64,000 nucleotides of DNA from Microbacterium sp. 4R-513 (lineage in GTDB: Bacteria > Actinomycetota > Actinomycetes > Actinomycetales > Microbacteriaceae): assembly GCF_011046485.1 (NCBI RefSeq), contig NZ_CP049256.1, positions 3,100,001-3,164,000 of the forward strand, written 5' to 3'. Of this stretch, positions 41,816 to 50,116 are shown piece after piece. The number at the start of each line of letters is the position of its first letter. Within the stretch, counting starts at the first letter, position 1. The position numbers were made by a program, and so were the translations under genes. The notes under the pieces were generated by a model. The model ran no database searches, was not told where the DNA came from, and was given only the letters and a program-made list of their open reading frames with translations.

Positions 41816-43441
41816 ATGGGCGGCTATGTGACCGACGAGACCATCGCTCCGAAACTCACGGACGAGCAGTGGGAGAAGCTCTGCGCGCGGGCTGAGGCGC
41901 GCGACGTCGCAGATGGCGAGCACGTCTTCCGCACCGGGGATGCCGATTACCCCATGATCCTCGTCGACGCCGGCGAGATCGAGGTCGTGCGCGATGCGCT
42001 GTGGTGGATCGGCGAGGAGGTCGTCGCGCTCATGGGCCGGCGCTCGCTCGTCGGCGAGCTGGGACTGCTCAACGGGCAACGCGCCTTCCTGTCCGCACGC
42101 GCGAAGGGGCCGGCGCGCGTGCGCGCCCTCTCGCGGGCGAACCTGCGCCGGATCATCGCCGAGGAGGACGAGCTCGGCGATCTCATCCTTCACGCCTTGT
42201 GGGCCCGTCGCGAGTCGCTGCGCAGCGGTCCCGCCGCTCTCACGCTGAAGTTCGTGGGCCACGGCAGGTCGCGCGAGTTCCTGGCGCTGCGCCGCTTCGC
42301 AGAGCGCTTCGACCTCGTCCACACGGCGGTTGCCGTAGACCAGATCGAATCGCATTCCGGCCACAGCTACGACGAGGCGGACCTGCCCATCGCGTTCGTC
42401 CAGGGCGAGGCGTTCCCGCGCGCGACTCCGGGTCTTGTCGCCGAACAGCTCGGCCTGAGCTACGAGCCGGGAGACGAATCGGTGGTCGACCTCGTCGTGA
42501 TCGGGGGCGGCCCCGCTGGGCTCGCCGCGGCGATCTACGCGGCATCCGAAGGGCTCAGCACCGTGCTGCTCGAAGCCGTCGCGCCCGGTGGGCAGGCGGC
42601 ATCCACCTCCCGTATCGAGAACTTCCTCGGATTCCCGTTCGGCGTGAGCGGCGGACGACTCATCGGCCAGGCGACGCTGCAGGCGATCAAATTCGGCGTG
42701 CGAGTGTGCGCGCCGTGCGAGGCAGTCGATCTGCGGCCGGTGGACGACGCTATCGACGTGACACTGTCCGACGGACGCATCATCCGCTCCCGCACAGCCA
42801 TCGTGACCTCAGGTGCTGCCTACCGCACCCTGCATCTCGACCGATGGGAGGACTTCGAGCGCTCCGGCATCTTCTACGCGGCGACACCGCTCGAGCTCAA
42901 GCAGGTCGCGGGATCCCCGGTCGTCGTGGTCGGCGGGGCGAATTCCGCTGGGCAGGCGGCGCTCTACCTGTCATCGAACGGATGCCCCGTCCACCTGGTC
43001 GTGCGTGGGGGCGACCTCGGGACACGGATGTCGAGCTACCTCGTCGACCGCATCACCGATGACCCGCGAATCAGCCTGCACACCGGGTCCAACGTGGTGC
43101 GCCTCGACGGCAACGGAACGCTGCAGTCCGTCCGCATCGACACTGCCGGCGACGTCGACGCAAAGGGCCTCTTCTGCTTCATCGGCGCCGACCCCGCAGC
43201 GGCCTGGTTGCCGGGCATCGATCGCGACGGAACGGGGTTCATCCGCACCGGCACCGACGTGACGACGCAGACCCTCGACCACTGGCAGCTGCTCGGCCGT
43301 GAGCCGCTCCCGTTCGAGACCTCGATCCCGCGCGTCTTCGCGGCGGGCGACGTGCGCCGCGGGTCGATGAAGCGGGTCGCCGCCGCTGTGGGAGAGGGCT
43401 CGAGCGCCGTGGCTTCGGTGCATCGGGCCCTGGCCGGCTGA
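41816..43441 (+). CDS. cNMP-binding-domain / thioredoxin-reductase-like FAD protein (paralogue B)
   Basis: 541 residues with the same layout as the gene at 37113: cNMP-type domain (15-130; GRRSLVGELGLLNGQRA), middle domain, FAD site VIGGGPAGLAAAIYAASEG, GGQAASTSRIENFLGFPFGVSG, NAD(P) site VVGGANSAGQAALYL, and VFAAGDVRRGSMKRVA. The CxxC position reads GIFYAATPLEL, so no dithiol. TAACCT lies 7 nt before ATG 41816, a leaderless start. Divergent from the UBP zinc-finger gene. Confidence 0.9.
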   Translation: MGGYVTDETIAPKLTDEQWEKLCARAEARDVADGEHVFRTGDADYPMILVDAGEIEVVRDALWWIGEEVVALMGRRSLVGELGLLNGQRAFLSARAKGPARVRALSRANLRRIIAEEDELGDLILHALWARRESLRSGPAALTLKFVGHGRSREFLALRRFAERFDLVHTAVAVDQIESHSGHSYDEADLPIAFVQGEAFPRATPGLVAEQLGLSYEPGDESVVDLVVIGGGPAGLAAAIYAASEGLSTVLLEAVAPGGQAASTSRIENFLGFPFGVSGGRLIGQATLQAIKFGVRVCAPCEAVDLRPVDDAIDVTLSDGRIIRSRTAIVTSGAAYRTLHLDRWEDFERSGIFYAATPLELKQVAGSPVVVVGGANSAGQAALYLSSNGCPVHLVVRGGDLGTRMSSYLVDRITDDPRISLHTGSNVVRLDGNGTLQSVRIDTAGDVDAKGLFCFIGADPAAAWLPGIDRDGTGFIRTGTDVTTQTLDHWQLLGREPLPFETSIPRVFAAGDVRRGSMKRVAAAVGEGSSAVASVHRALAG

Positions 43442-43590
43442 CGCTCCGCTTCGGACCTTGCGTCGGCGACCGCGTACCCGTCGCCGGGCGGGGCGGTGCC
43501 GGTGACGCGGCTCCACCATGGGCTCGTCTGCGCTCGCATGCCGGTCGCTCGACGGCGCAGACGACCTCTCGGTTGAAGTAGCTTGTGGTG

Positions 43591-43872
43591 ATGCCTGATG
43601 CCAGCAGCCTCAGCAACTTGCCGCGGTTCCTCGAGCAAGATCCGGACGACTTCGAGATGGACTTGCTGGCGAACGGGATCGCCGCTCTGGACTGGGTGGC
43701 TGGCGGGCACGAGGTTGCGGTCGAGCGGGTGGAGCTTGCGTGGCGGCACTACCGCGAGCAGCTCGGCCTGTTGCGGAGCAGGACAAGGGGACGAGCAGGA
43801 GACGCAGATGTGGCGGTGGTCAGGGCCGCAGGCCTCCAGGAGATGGAGGCGGCGGCTCGTTCGTACCCTTGA
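43591..43872 (+). CDS. Small hypothetical protein
   Basis: 93 residues (MPDASSLSNLPRFLEQDPDDF...), helical, acidic N-terminal half and basic C-terminal part, no membrane segment. TAGCTT stands 6 nt before the ATG, a leaderless-type promoter that supports it as a real gene. No family recognised. Confidence 0.6.
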   Translation: MPDASSLSNLPRFLEQDPDDFEMDLLANGIAALDWVAGGHEVAVERVELAWRHYREQLGLLRSRTRGRAGDADVAVVRAAGLQEMEAAARSYP

Positions 43873-43910
43873 CCGCGGATCCGATCGCGTGGCTACCGAT
43901 CGCCATGTGA

Positions 43911-44738
43911 TCAATGGGGCGACTGCAGTTGCTCGAGCGGCCGCAGTGCGGTGTCGGGTGAGCAACCGAGCTCCCCGGGCTGGAGCAGGACCCGCGGGAC
44001 GGACAACACCTGCACGCCGTCGACGCCACGCCTGACGAGCAGGCAGTCGTCAGCGTCACCCATCGCGAAACCGATGTCGCCGCCTGCCACGACGGCGTGG
44101 GGCTCGAATGCCACCTCGCGCTCACCCGTCGGCTGCGGCATCCGTGCCACCACCTCCGCGACGACCTCGTCAGCGGATGCCGTGGAAGGCGCGTTCGTGA
44201 GGACCTCGACCACGAGGGCCTCGGCACCCTCGGGCACGACCAAGACCGAGCGGGTGTCGACCGGGGGTGGGATGCGCGCCGCGTCGGGTGGGCACTGGAT
44301 GTGATGCGCCACCGCCGCATCGTTGTCCCAGTCGCCGAATCTCTCGGTTGCAACGCCCCAGTAATCGAACCGCGACTCGAAACACGCGACGTATGCGTCG
44401 CCGAGGGACCTCACGGGTACCGTCGCACGGAACTGCAAGGCGCCGAACGGCTCCCCATGAACAGCACCGGGATACGGCTCGAACCCAATGAGTTCCACGA
44501 CGTTGGACGACTCCGTATCGGTGTCGGCCCAGCGGGCGTAGTCCTCGATGGTGTCCGTAGGGCCGCGGTACAGACCACGGGAGACGTCGGCCACCGCCGC
44601 GCGAGCCCTCGCGTGTGCCTCTGCGTCCGCCGGGGACACCAGCCCACCAGAACACGCCGCGAGAGGGAGCGAGGCCAGCAGGGCGGCGAGGGCGGCGAGT
44701 ACGAGACGCTCACGTCGATTCGGGGCGGGCTGACGCAT
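43911..44738 (-). CDS. Putative lipoprotein
   Basis: 275 residues. Signal peptide RRERLVLAALAALLASLPLAAC with lipobox LAAC at about Cys29, then a mature acidic domain with Cys residues at CFESRFDYWG, HIQCPPDAA, DDCLLVRR and LGCSPDTA that could form disulfides. Extracytoplasmic and membrane-anchored by lipid. No family recognised. Converges with the 93-aa gene. Confidence 0.75.
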   Translation of the reverse strand: MRQPAPNRRERLVLAALAALLASLPLAACSGGLVSPADAEAHARARAAVADVSRGLYRGPTDTIEDYARWADTDTESSNVVELIGFEPYPGAVHGEPFGALQFRATVPVRSLGDAYVACFESRFDYWGVATERFGDWDNDAAVAHHIQCPPDAARIPPPVDTRSVLVVPEGAEALVVEVLTNAPSTASADEVVAEVVARMPQPTGEREVAFEPHAVVAGGDIGFAMGDADDCLLVRRGVDGVQVLSVPRVLLQPGELGCSPDTALRPLEQLQSPH

Positions 44739-45039
44739 CTGACGATCACATCACACTCATGCCACGTGCACCCATGACTCTTGTGCCGGCGACCAGTCGA
44801 CATCCAATCGGCATGCAACCGGTCGATCTCGGCCTCGAAGAATGAGTCGCCGGGTGTCAAGGCAGGTGATCGAGTAGTCGCCCGGTGCTCGCATTGGGCA
44901 CCTGTGGAGAACGGCTCGAAGGACGCTGCCGCAACGCTCATGATTGTCTGGTGCACGAACACGAGCAGGCATCGCCCCTCACGACGCAGACAGGCACCCG
45001 GCGCAATCGCGCGGGGGAGCCGTGGACGAGTGACGCGCG
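44739..45039. other. 300-bp intergenic region
   Basis: Upstream regions of the divergent lipoprotein gene (minus) and the small membrane protein gene (plus). Minus-strand frames contain short protein-like text (FFEAEIDRLHADW) but no complete gene. No hairpin or clear promoter was identified. Confidence 0.4.
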
Positions 45040-45393
45040 GTGACCGCGCCTTGGCTCGTTCGCCGATCGAAGACTGATGAAGTCGTAAGGCTCGTCGCGC
45101 TCGTCGCGGTCGGCCTCCACTTCGTCGTCGCTACAGCCCTGGCTTGCGTCGCTGTCTCCACCGTCCGCCAGGTCCTGCCCTGCTACCTGATCGCGTGCTA
45201 TGTAACCGGCGCCGGCTTTGCGGTCTCGGCGTTCTTGGTCTTCGATATCTTGCTGTTCCTCATCTCGTGGGGATTGACGGCTGTCATGGCCTCGAAGGGT
45301 TGGTGGCGGATTGCCCCGCCGCTGGCGGGGATCGTTATCGCCATCTTCTCGGCGGCTGTGGTCATGTACTGGTGGTTCGCCAGCTTCGTTTGA
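45040..45393 (+). CDS. Small membrane protein
   Basis: 117 residues with about three transmembrane helices: residues near 17-38, 47-77 (a long hydrophobic stretch), and 90-112. The GTG start has no convincing ribosome site, so the start is tentative. Family not recognised. Confidence 0.6.
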   Translation: MTAPWLVRRSKTDEVVRLVALVAVGLHFVVATALACVAVSTVRQVLPCYLIACYVTGAGFAVSAFLVFDILLFLISWGLTAVMASKGWWRIAPPLAGIVIAIFSAAVVMYWWFASFV

Positions 45394-45544
45394 CGTGGTG
45401 CCGCCCGAAGGGATCAGCCCGCCGCGGATACTAGCCGGGCTGGTCAATGCGGCGGGTCCACCGCATTCTCATCGGCCGATCCCGAAGCGCCCGGCATCCG
45501 TGCGCCGAGGTCGCGCCGTCTTGATGGCGCCGTAAGGTGGCCGG

Positions 45545-46015
45545 GTGCTGATCGTGCTGCGTGGGAATTCGGGGTCGGGCAAGAGCACGGTCGCCCGGAT
45601 GTTGCAGGCGCGACTCGGGAACACGGCGCTCCTCCAGCAGGATCACTTCCGTCGCGTGATCTTCAACGAGAAGGAGCAGGTGAGCATGGCACATGCCGAA
45701 CTGCTCGAGACGGCGGCGGTGTTCTGCCTCAGACGGGATCATCACGTCGTCCTGGACGGCATCTTCGACGCAACGCGCTGCGAGGTGACGCTGATGCGCA
45801 TTGCTGCTTCATCGGACGATGCCCGATTCTTCTCGTTCGACCTCACCTTCGAAGAGACGCTGCGCCGGCACGCTGCGCGTGCGGAGACCTGCGGCTTCAC
45901 TGCCGACGACATGCGTGGCTGGTATCACGGCTGGCAACCGCTGAGTGCTGTCGATGAGGAGCGGATAACCGCCGACGAGACTCCAGAAGGAATCGTCGAG
46001 CGCATCCTCGCTTGA
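45545..46015 (+). CDS. P-loop kinase (AAA/zeta-toxin-like)
   Basis: 156 residues. Walker A RGNSGSGKSTVARML at the N-terminus, QQDHFRR and VVLDGIFDATR typical of small-molecule kinases and chloramphenicol-phosphotransferase or zeta-like proteins, and a lid region with FEETLRRHAAR. Substrate unknown. TAAGGT lies 6 nt before the GTG, a leaderless start. No antitoxin-like neighbour. Confidence 0.85.
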   Translation: MLIVLRGNSGSGKSTVARMLQARLGNTALLQQDHFRRVIFNEKEQVSMAHAELLETAAVFCLRRDHHVVLDGIFDATRCEVTLMRIAASSDDARFFSFDLTFEETLRRHAARAETCGFTADDMRGWYHGWQPLSAVDEERITADETPEGIVERILA

Positions 46016-46059
46016 TCCGGCGCAGCCAGACCGCCTCGCACACCGCGCGGCGACCTCCG

Positions 46060-46869
46060 TCACGACTCGGCGGCGCCCGCCCTCCGTCGCGCCCGCCGGC
46101 CCTCCGGAAGCCCGACCACCGGTTCCGCGGCCGCATCCGACGGAGTGCCCGTTCCCGGCAGCCCAGGGGACCGGCGAAGCGGCCGGTGGTTGCGCAGGGA
46201 CGTCCGGTAGGTCCACCCGCCGTACGCGAGTGCCGCGGCGAGGAAGAGAAGACCGCCGACCACGCCCACCACGACGGCGGGTGCGATCCCGACTCCCAGA
46301 AGGGTGAGGCATCCACCCAGAAGAAGTCCGATCACGCAGCTGTTGACGACTCCGATGAAGACTGCCGAACTTCCGAAGAGGTGGCTGAAGCTTCTCCGGC
46401 GCAGGAAGGAGTAGGTGAGCTGCATGCCGGCCTCGTCGTCGGCGATCGCGGCCAGGAAGTACTGCTCCACGGCCGGGTCGAGATCGACATAAGCCCCGCG
46501 GAGGCGGTTCATGGCGACGACGTACATCATGTCTTCCTCCGCCACATTGAAGACGCGCGTCTGGGTCATCAGCCCGATGAGAGTGAGGAACCCGACGATC
46601 GCGAGGAATGCGCCGGCGAACCAGTCGCGGAAATCCGTCGCCTGCGCCAGGAGTCCGATCGTCAGGAGGCCGGCCGACACGAGGGTGAGGTAGATCGTGA
46701 TGCGGGTCAGCACCTCGGACTGGGCCGTGCCCCGAGCCGCGAGGAGGCCCCAGTGCTCGGTGGCGAGGATCTGGGCGCGCCTGGCGAGCACAGGATCGGA
46801 TGCCGGCGGGGCCGACGCCGACGGGTCGGCGTCGGCGGCGACCGGCTCGTCAGGGGGCGAGACGACCAT
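46060..46869 (-). CDS. Membrane protein, four predicted helices
   Basis: 269 residues. A disordered acidic N-terminus (about 30), an amphipathic segment, two helix pairs (about residues 58-105 and 165-220), and a basic disordered C-terminal tail. Not recognised. It lies 68 bp downstream of the ABC1 kinase gene on the same strand, so the two may share a transcript. Confidence 0.75.
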   Translation of the reverse strand: MVVSPPDEPVAADADPSASAPPASDPVLARRAQILATEHWGLLAARGTAQSEVLTRITIYLTLVSAGLLTIGLLAQATDFRDWFAGAFLAIVGFLTLIGLMTQTRVFNVAEEDMMYVVAMNRLRGAYVDLDPAVEQYFLAAIADDEAGMQLTYSFLRRRSFSHLFGSSAVFIGVVNSCVIGLLLGGCLTLLGVGIAPAVVVGVVGGLLFLAAALAYGGWTYRTSLRNHRPLRRSPGLPGTGTPSDAAAEPVVGLPEGRRARRRAGAAES

Positions 46870-46937
46870 GCCTCATTGTCCAGCGCACTCCGGCCCGGCA
46901 CCAGGGGATCCGGCGGCGCGCAGGCACGGCCGAGAAG

Positions 46938-48905
46938 TCACCGATCGGTCGAGCGCCGCCGGAAAGCTCCGCTGAGGCTGCGCAGCAGCAGCAGCATGCC
47001 GCCGAGGCCGAGCACGCTTCCGAGGAAGGAGAACGCCCGCACGTCCTCGGTCAGCTGCGGCCCGACATCCGACACGGCGAGGAAGAATCCGGTCGCCACG
47101 AGCGCCACGCCGACGATGGTGGCGGTGATCTCGCCGACGATGGAGTCCACCCACCGCCGATCCTCGACGCTCTCGAGCGCTCGTATCCGGAGCGAGAAGG
47201 TGCCGTCCTGGAGGGACTGCGTGATCGCCTCGATGCGGCGGGGGAGTCGGCGCAGCTGCTCCGCCGCGACAGACGACTGAGCCTGCAGATCCAGGGCGAT
47301 GCTCCGCGGCGTCGAGAGCTGCAGCGCGATGTGCGGCGCCCGAGACAGTCCTCGTCCGACCATGTCGTAGCCGGGCACGAGCCTTCGCAGAGTTCCCTCG
47401 AGCGACGTCAGCGTGCGGAAGACGAGAAGCAGCGAGGGCGGCATGGCGAGTCGGTGCCTGCGGAGCACCTCGATCAGAGCGCTGAAGACGTTCTCGTCGG
47501 CGTGCGCGTTCGCGACGCGGGTGAGGACGGCGCCCACATCGTGCTGCAACGATCTCTGTTCCACACTGCCGCCCGACATCGGCGCGCACAGCAGCAGCAC
47601 GAGGTCGGTCGCAGACACGTCGTCCTCGTTGGCGATGGCCACCAGCAGCGGCGCGAGGAGCCGTCGAACGCTCCGCTCGAGCACGCCGACCGCACCGAAG
47701 TCGATCAAGGTGACCGACTCGTCCGGCGCGAGGAGCACGTTGCCCGCGTGCAGGTCGGCGTGGAAGACGCCCCGCACGGCGATCTGCTCGAACACCGAGT
47801 CCACGACGGAATCCGCGACCGCGATGGCCCGCTCCGGCTCGAGCGCACTGGGAGTGAGCCGGTTGAACGCGGTGCCTTCCGCCCGCTCGAGCACCAGCAT
47901 CCGCGCGGTGGAGAGGTCGCTGTAGACCTTGGGGATGTTGAGTCGCGCCGACCGGGACTTGGCGATGGCCGAACGGAGCATCTCGGTGTTCGTCGCCTCC
48001 ACGCGGTAGTCCAGCTCCTCGCGGAGCGCGCGGGCGAATTCGGCCGCGAGAGCGCGCGCGCCGTAGTCCCGCGCCCACTCGGTGCGCCGCTCGGCGTCGG
48101 CGGCGAGCCGTTCGAGGATGTCGAGGTCGGTCGTCACCTGCGCACGCGCCCGCGGCCGCTGGATCTTGATGACCACGCGGGTTCCGTCGAGCAGCGTCGC
48201 GGCGTGCACCTGTGCGACGGATGCCGCGGCCCGGGGCACCTCGTCGACCTCCAGGAACACCTCGTCGAGGGGCCGCTTCAGCTCCTCGCGGATCGCAGCC
48301 GCAGCCTCTGACCAGGGGATCGGAGTGGAGTCCATCTGCAGGGTGGAGAGCGCCTTGATGAACTCCCGCGGCAGCACGTCCTCACGTGACGAGAGCACCT
48401 GACCGAGTTTGACGAACGTCACTCCGGCCTCGTTCAGGGCACGCACGAGGGCTTCCGGGATCTCCTCGCCGTAACCGCGCGCGCGGTTCTGATAGAGGCC
48501 GAGCCCGTGCCGGGAGGCGATCACGACGATCTGCGCGTAGCGCCTCGCGCGATCCCGGCGCCTGATCGCCTGGCGGATGACGACGATCGGATTGCGCAGC
48601 GGCCGCGTCGGAACCAGGAACTCGCTGATCACGATGACGACGACCACCACGGCGAACACCCAGCCGAGGATGAGTGCGAAGAACGTGAGGACGACGGGCC
48701 AGCCGACCAGGAACTTGCCGTCCGCGTAGACGTGCGACTGCTCGAGCATCCAGAGCACGAGCGGAGCGCTCAGCAGGAACACGATCAGCGAGATGACCAC
48801 CGACCGCAGCCACCCGACCTGCGTGTCCAGCAGGCGACGCGACACCCACGTCGCGACGGCCGCGAAGGCAAGCGCTACCAGCGCGAAGAGGAGCCAGGTC
48901 GGCAT
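46938..48905 (-). CDS. ABC1/UbiB-family atypical kinase
   Basis: 655 residues. Two or three hydrophobic helices at the N-terminus (1-105) precede the ABC1 core: TFVKLGQVLSSREDVLP (KxGQ motif), PRAAASVAQVHAATLLDG (A-rich loop), VIKIQRP, and the catalytic HADLHAGNVLL and LIDFGAVG. More helices lie at the C-terminus. Family members support isoprenoid-quinone synthesis or lipid homeostasis through ATPase or kinase activity. Membrane-bound on both ends, unlike the usual C-terminal-only anchor. Confidence 0.92.
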   Translation of the reverse strand: MPTWLLFALVALAFAAVATWVSRRLLDTQVGWLRSVVISLIVFLLSAPLVLWMLEQSHVYADGKFLVGWPVVLTFFALILGWVFAVVVVVIVISEFLVPTRPLRNPIVVIRQAIRRRDRARRYAQIVVIASRHGLGLYQNRARGYGEEIPEALVRALNEAGVTFVKLGQVLSSREDVLPREFIKALSTLQMDSTPIPWSEAAAAIREELKRPLDEVFLEVDEVPRAAASVAQVHAATLLDGTRVVIKIQRPRARAQVTTDLDILERLAADAERRTEWARDYGARALAAEFARALREELDYRVEATNTEMLRSAIAKSRSARLNIPKVYSDLSTARMLVLERAEGTAFNRLTPSALEPERAIAVADSVVDSVFEQIAVRGVFHADLHAGNVLLAPDESVTLIDFGAVGVLERSVRRLLAPLLVAIANEDDVSATDLVLLLCAPMSGGSVEQRSLQHDVGAVLTRVANAHADENVFSALIEVLRRHRLAMPPSLLLVFRTLTSLEGTLRRLVPGYDMVGRGLSRAPHIALQLSTPRSIALDLQAQSSVAAEQLRRLPRRIEAITQSLQDGTFSLRIRALESVEDRRWVDSIVGEITATIVGVALVATGFFLAVSDVGPQLTEDVRAFSFLGSVLGLGGMLLLLRSLSGAFRRRSTDR

Positions 48906-48997
48906 GCCTCAGATTCTGTCAGCCCCGGCTGGCAGATGTGGGATGACGGCAGCCGGGAAACAGCCGCGTGGTGCGTCATCCGGTCTCGTGATTCGGG

Positions 48998-49035
48998 GAC
49001 GGATGCCTCGACCGCGCGGGGCCGAGGCATCCGTC
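48998..49035. terminator. GGATGCC-type terminator
   Basis: GACGGATGCCTCG and its exact complement, separated by 12 nt. It lies between the end of the LNPQPLPP-protein gene and the ABC1 kinase gene, both on the minus strand, separating the two transcripts. Confidence 0.8.
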
Positions 49036-49045
49036 GTCTGCTTGA

Positions 49046-49582
49046 TCAGCCGCGCACGGGTGCGATCCCGATCGCCCGAGCGTGCAGCTTCTCGAGCGCG
49101 TCAGCGCCGGGCAGGTCCTGCCAATCGCCGGCGGTCGCCTCGAGGCCGATGGCGAGTCCGAGGGCGTAGTCGGCGTAGAAGTCGGGCACGACCTTGAGCG
49201 CCGTCCTCCACGGGATCGGGTCGGGCGGGTCGGGAAGCGGCGGGAACGGGTCGGGCTCGGGCGGGCAGATGTCGGGGATGTCGTCGAACGCCACCCCGAA
49301 CAGTCGCGCCAGCCCGGCGGCCCGGACGACGGCGAACGCCGTCTTCAGCCCGTAGCGCACGCCGATCGCCGCATCGCCGGGCGGTTCCGGCTGCGGATCG
49401 AAGTCGCCCGCCCTCATGGCGAGCAACCGCGTCTGCATCGCCTTCGGCGGCAGCGGCTGCGGGTTGAGCGCGACGCGACCCAGCGGGCCGCTCGGCCCGA
49501 TGATCTCCTCCCAGAGGCTCGGATGGCGCTCGGCGAGGATCGCCCACAGCGCCGTGTCGCGCAGTGTCTTCTTGGGTGCCAT
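49046..49582 (-). CDS. Proline-rich LNPQPLPP protein of the sigma/protease regulon
   Basis: 178 residues, no signal peptide. Begins MAPKKTLRDTALWAILAERHP; then ALNPQPLPPKAM, FDPQPEPPGDAA and the Pro-rich PEPDPFPPLPDPPDPIPW. The central and C-terminal parts look helical. I recognise no characterised domain. GTATCA-N16-CTCCTC precedes it, the same element that precedes the sigma operon and the second subtilase, so it is likely co-regulated. The PxPP-type motifs might be peptide-recognition or cleavage sites for the neighbouring proteases; this is speculation. Confidence 0.7.
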   Translation of the reverse strand: MAPKKTLRDTALWAILAERHPSLWEEIIGPSGPLGRVALNPQPLPPKAMQTRLLAMRAGDFDPQPEPPGDAAIGVRYGLKTAFAVVRAAGLARLFGVAFDDIPDICPPEPDPFPPLPDPPDPIPWRTALKVVPDFYADYALGLAIGLEATAGDWQDLPGADALEKLHARAIGIAPVRG

Positions 49583-49664
49583 GGCGGCTCCCTCCTTCCG
49601 CCCGCCGCAGCGGGCTTCTCAGGCCCGAGTCGGGCCACGGCGACTCCGCGCAGCGGAGTCATGA

Positions 49665-49694
49665 GAGAGGAGCGCCGGCCCGCCCGCGTGATAC
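49665..49694 (-). promoter_or_regulatory. Bipartite element P2 (GTATCA-N16-CTCCTC), minus strand
   Basis: Read on the minus strand: GTATCA at 49694-49689, 16 nt, CTCCTCTC at 49672-49665, about 82 nt before the start of the 178-aa gene. One of four copies with identical spacing in this locus. Confidence 0.75.
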
Positions 49695-49727
49695 GTCGGT
49701 CTGCGAATGGATGCCTCGACGCGCGGC

Positions 49728-49757
49728 GTATCAGATGGCCCCTTCGCGGCTCTTCCT
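49728..49757 (+). promoter_or_regulatory. Bipartite element P1 (GTATCA-N16-CTCTTC), plus strand
   Basis: GTATCA at 49728-49733, 16 nt, CTCTTCCT at 49750-49757, 40 nt before ATG 49798. Together with P2 it forms the inverted pair TGATACG...CGTATCA. Confidence 0.75.
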
Positions 49758-49797
49758 GATGAGCGGAACTACCGCTCTCCGAACCGGGAGAACTGCC

Positions 49798-50109
49798 ATG
49801 CACACGATCACGATGGGGCGCCCGGCCGTCGCCGGAGCGACGGTCGGCTGGGACCACCTCGAGGAGACGGTCGACCACCTGGCCGACATCGTCGACCACC
49901 TCATGGGGGCACCGGAGTTCCTCTGCAGTCTGCGCTTCGCCGAGGCCGAGGCGCTGGCCGAAGTGCTCGATGCGGGACACCACACCGGCACGGCGGCGCG
50001 GCTGATGCACCGTTGGGCGCTCACCGAACCCGACTGGGACGACGACGCCGAGCAGTCCGCCGCCCTCCGCGAATGGCTCGCCCTCTCGGTCACGCCCGGC
50101 GGGCGGTGA
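49798..50109 (+). CDS. Small protein of the sigma/protease regulon
   Basis: 103 residues (MHTITMGRPAVAGATVGWDH...), His/Asp-rich helical stretch WDHLEETVDHLADIVDHL then a helical acidic C-terminal part. No signal peptide. GGGAG precedes the ATG. Converges with the CHAT gene (7 bp between stops) and carries the regulon element P1 upstream. Family not recognised. Confidence 0.65.
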   Translation: MHTITMGRPAVAGATVGWDHLEETVDHLADIVDHLMGAPEFLCSLRFAEAEALAEVLDAGHHTGTAARLMHRWALTEPDWDDDAEQSAALREWLALSVTPGGR

Positions 50110-50116
50110 ATCGGGT

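Noticed and set aside
45545..46015. P-loop kinase considered as a zeta toxin of a toxin-antitoxin pair
   Set aside because: No small antitoxin gene is adjacent; the 117-aa neighbour upstream is a membrane protein with its own gap.
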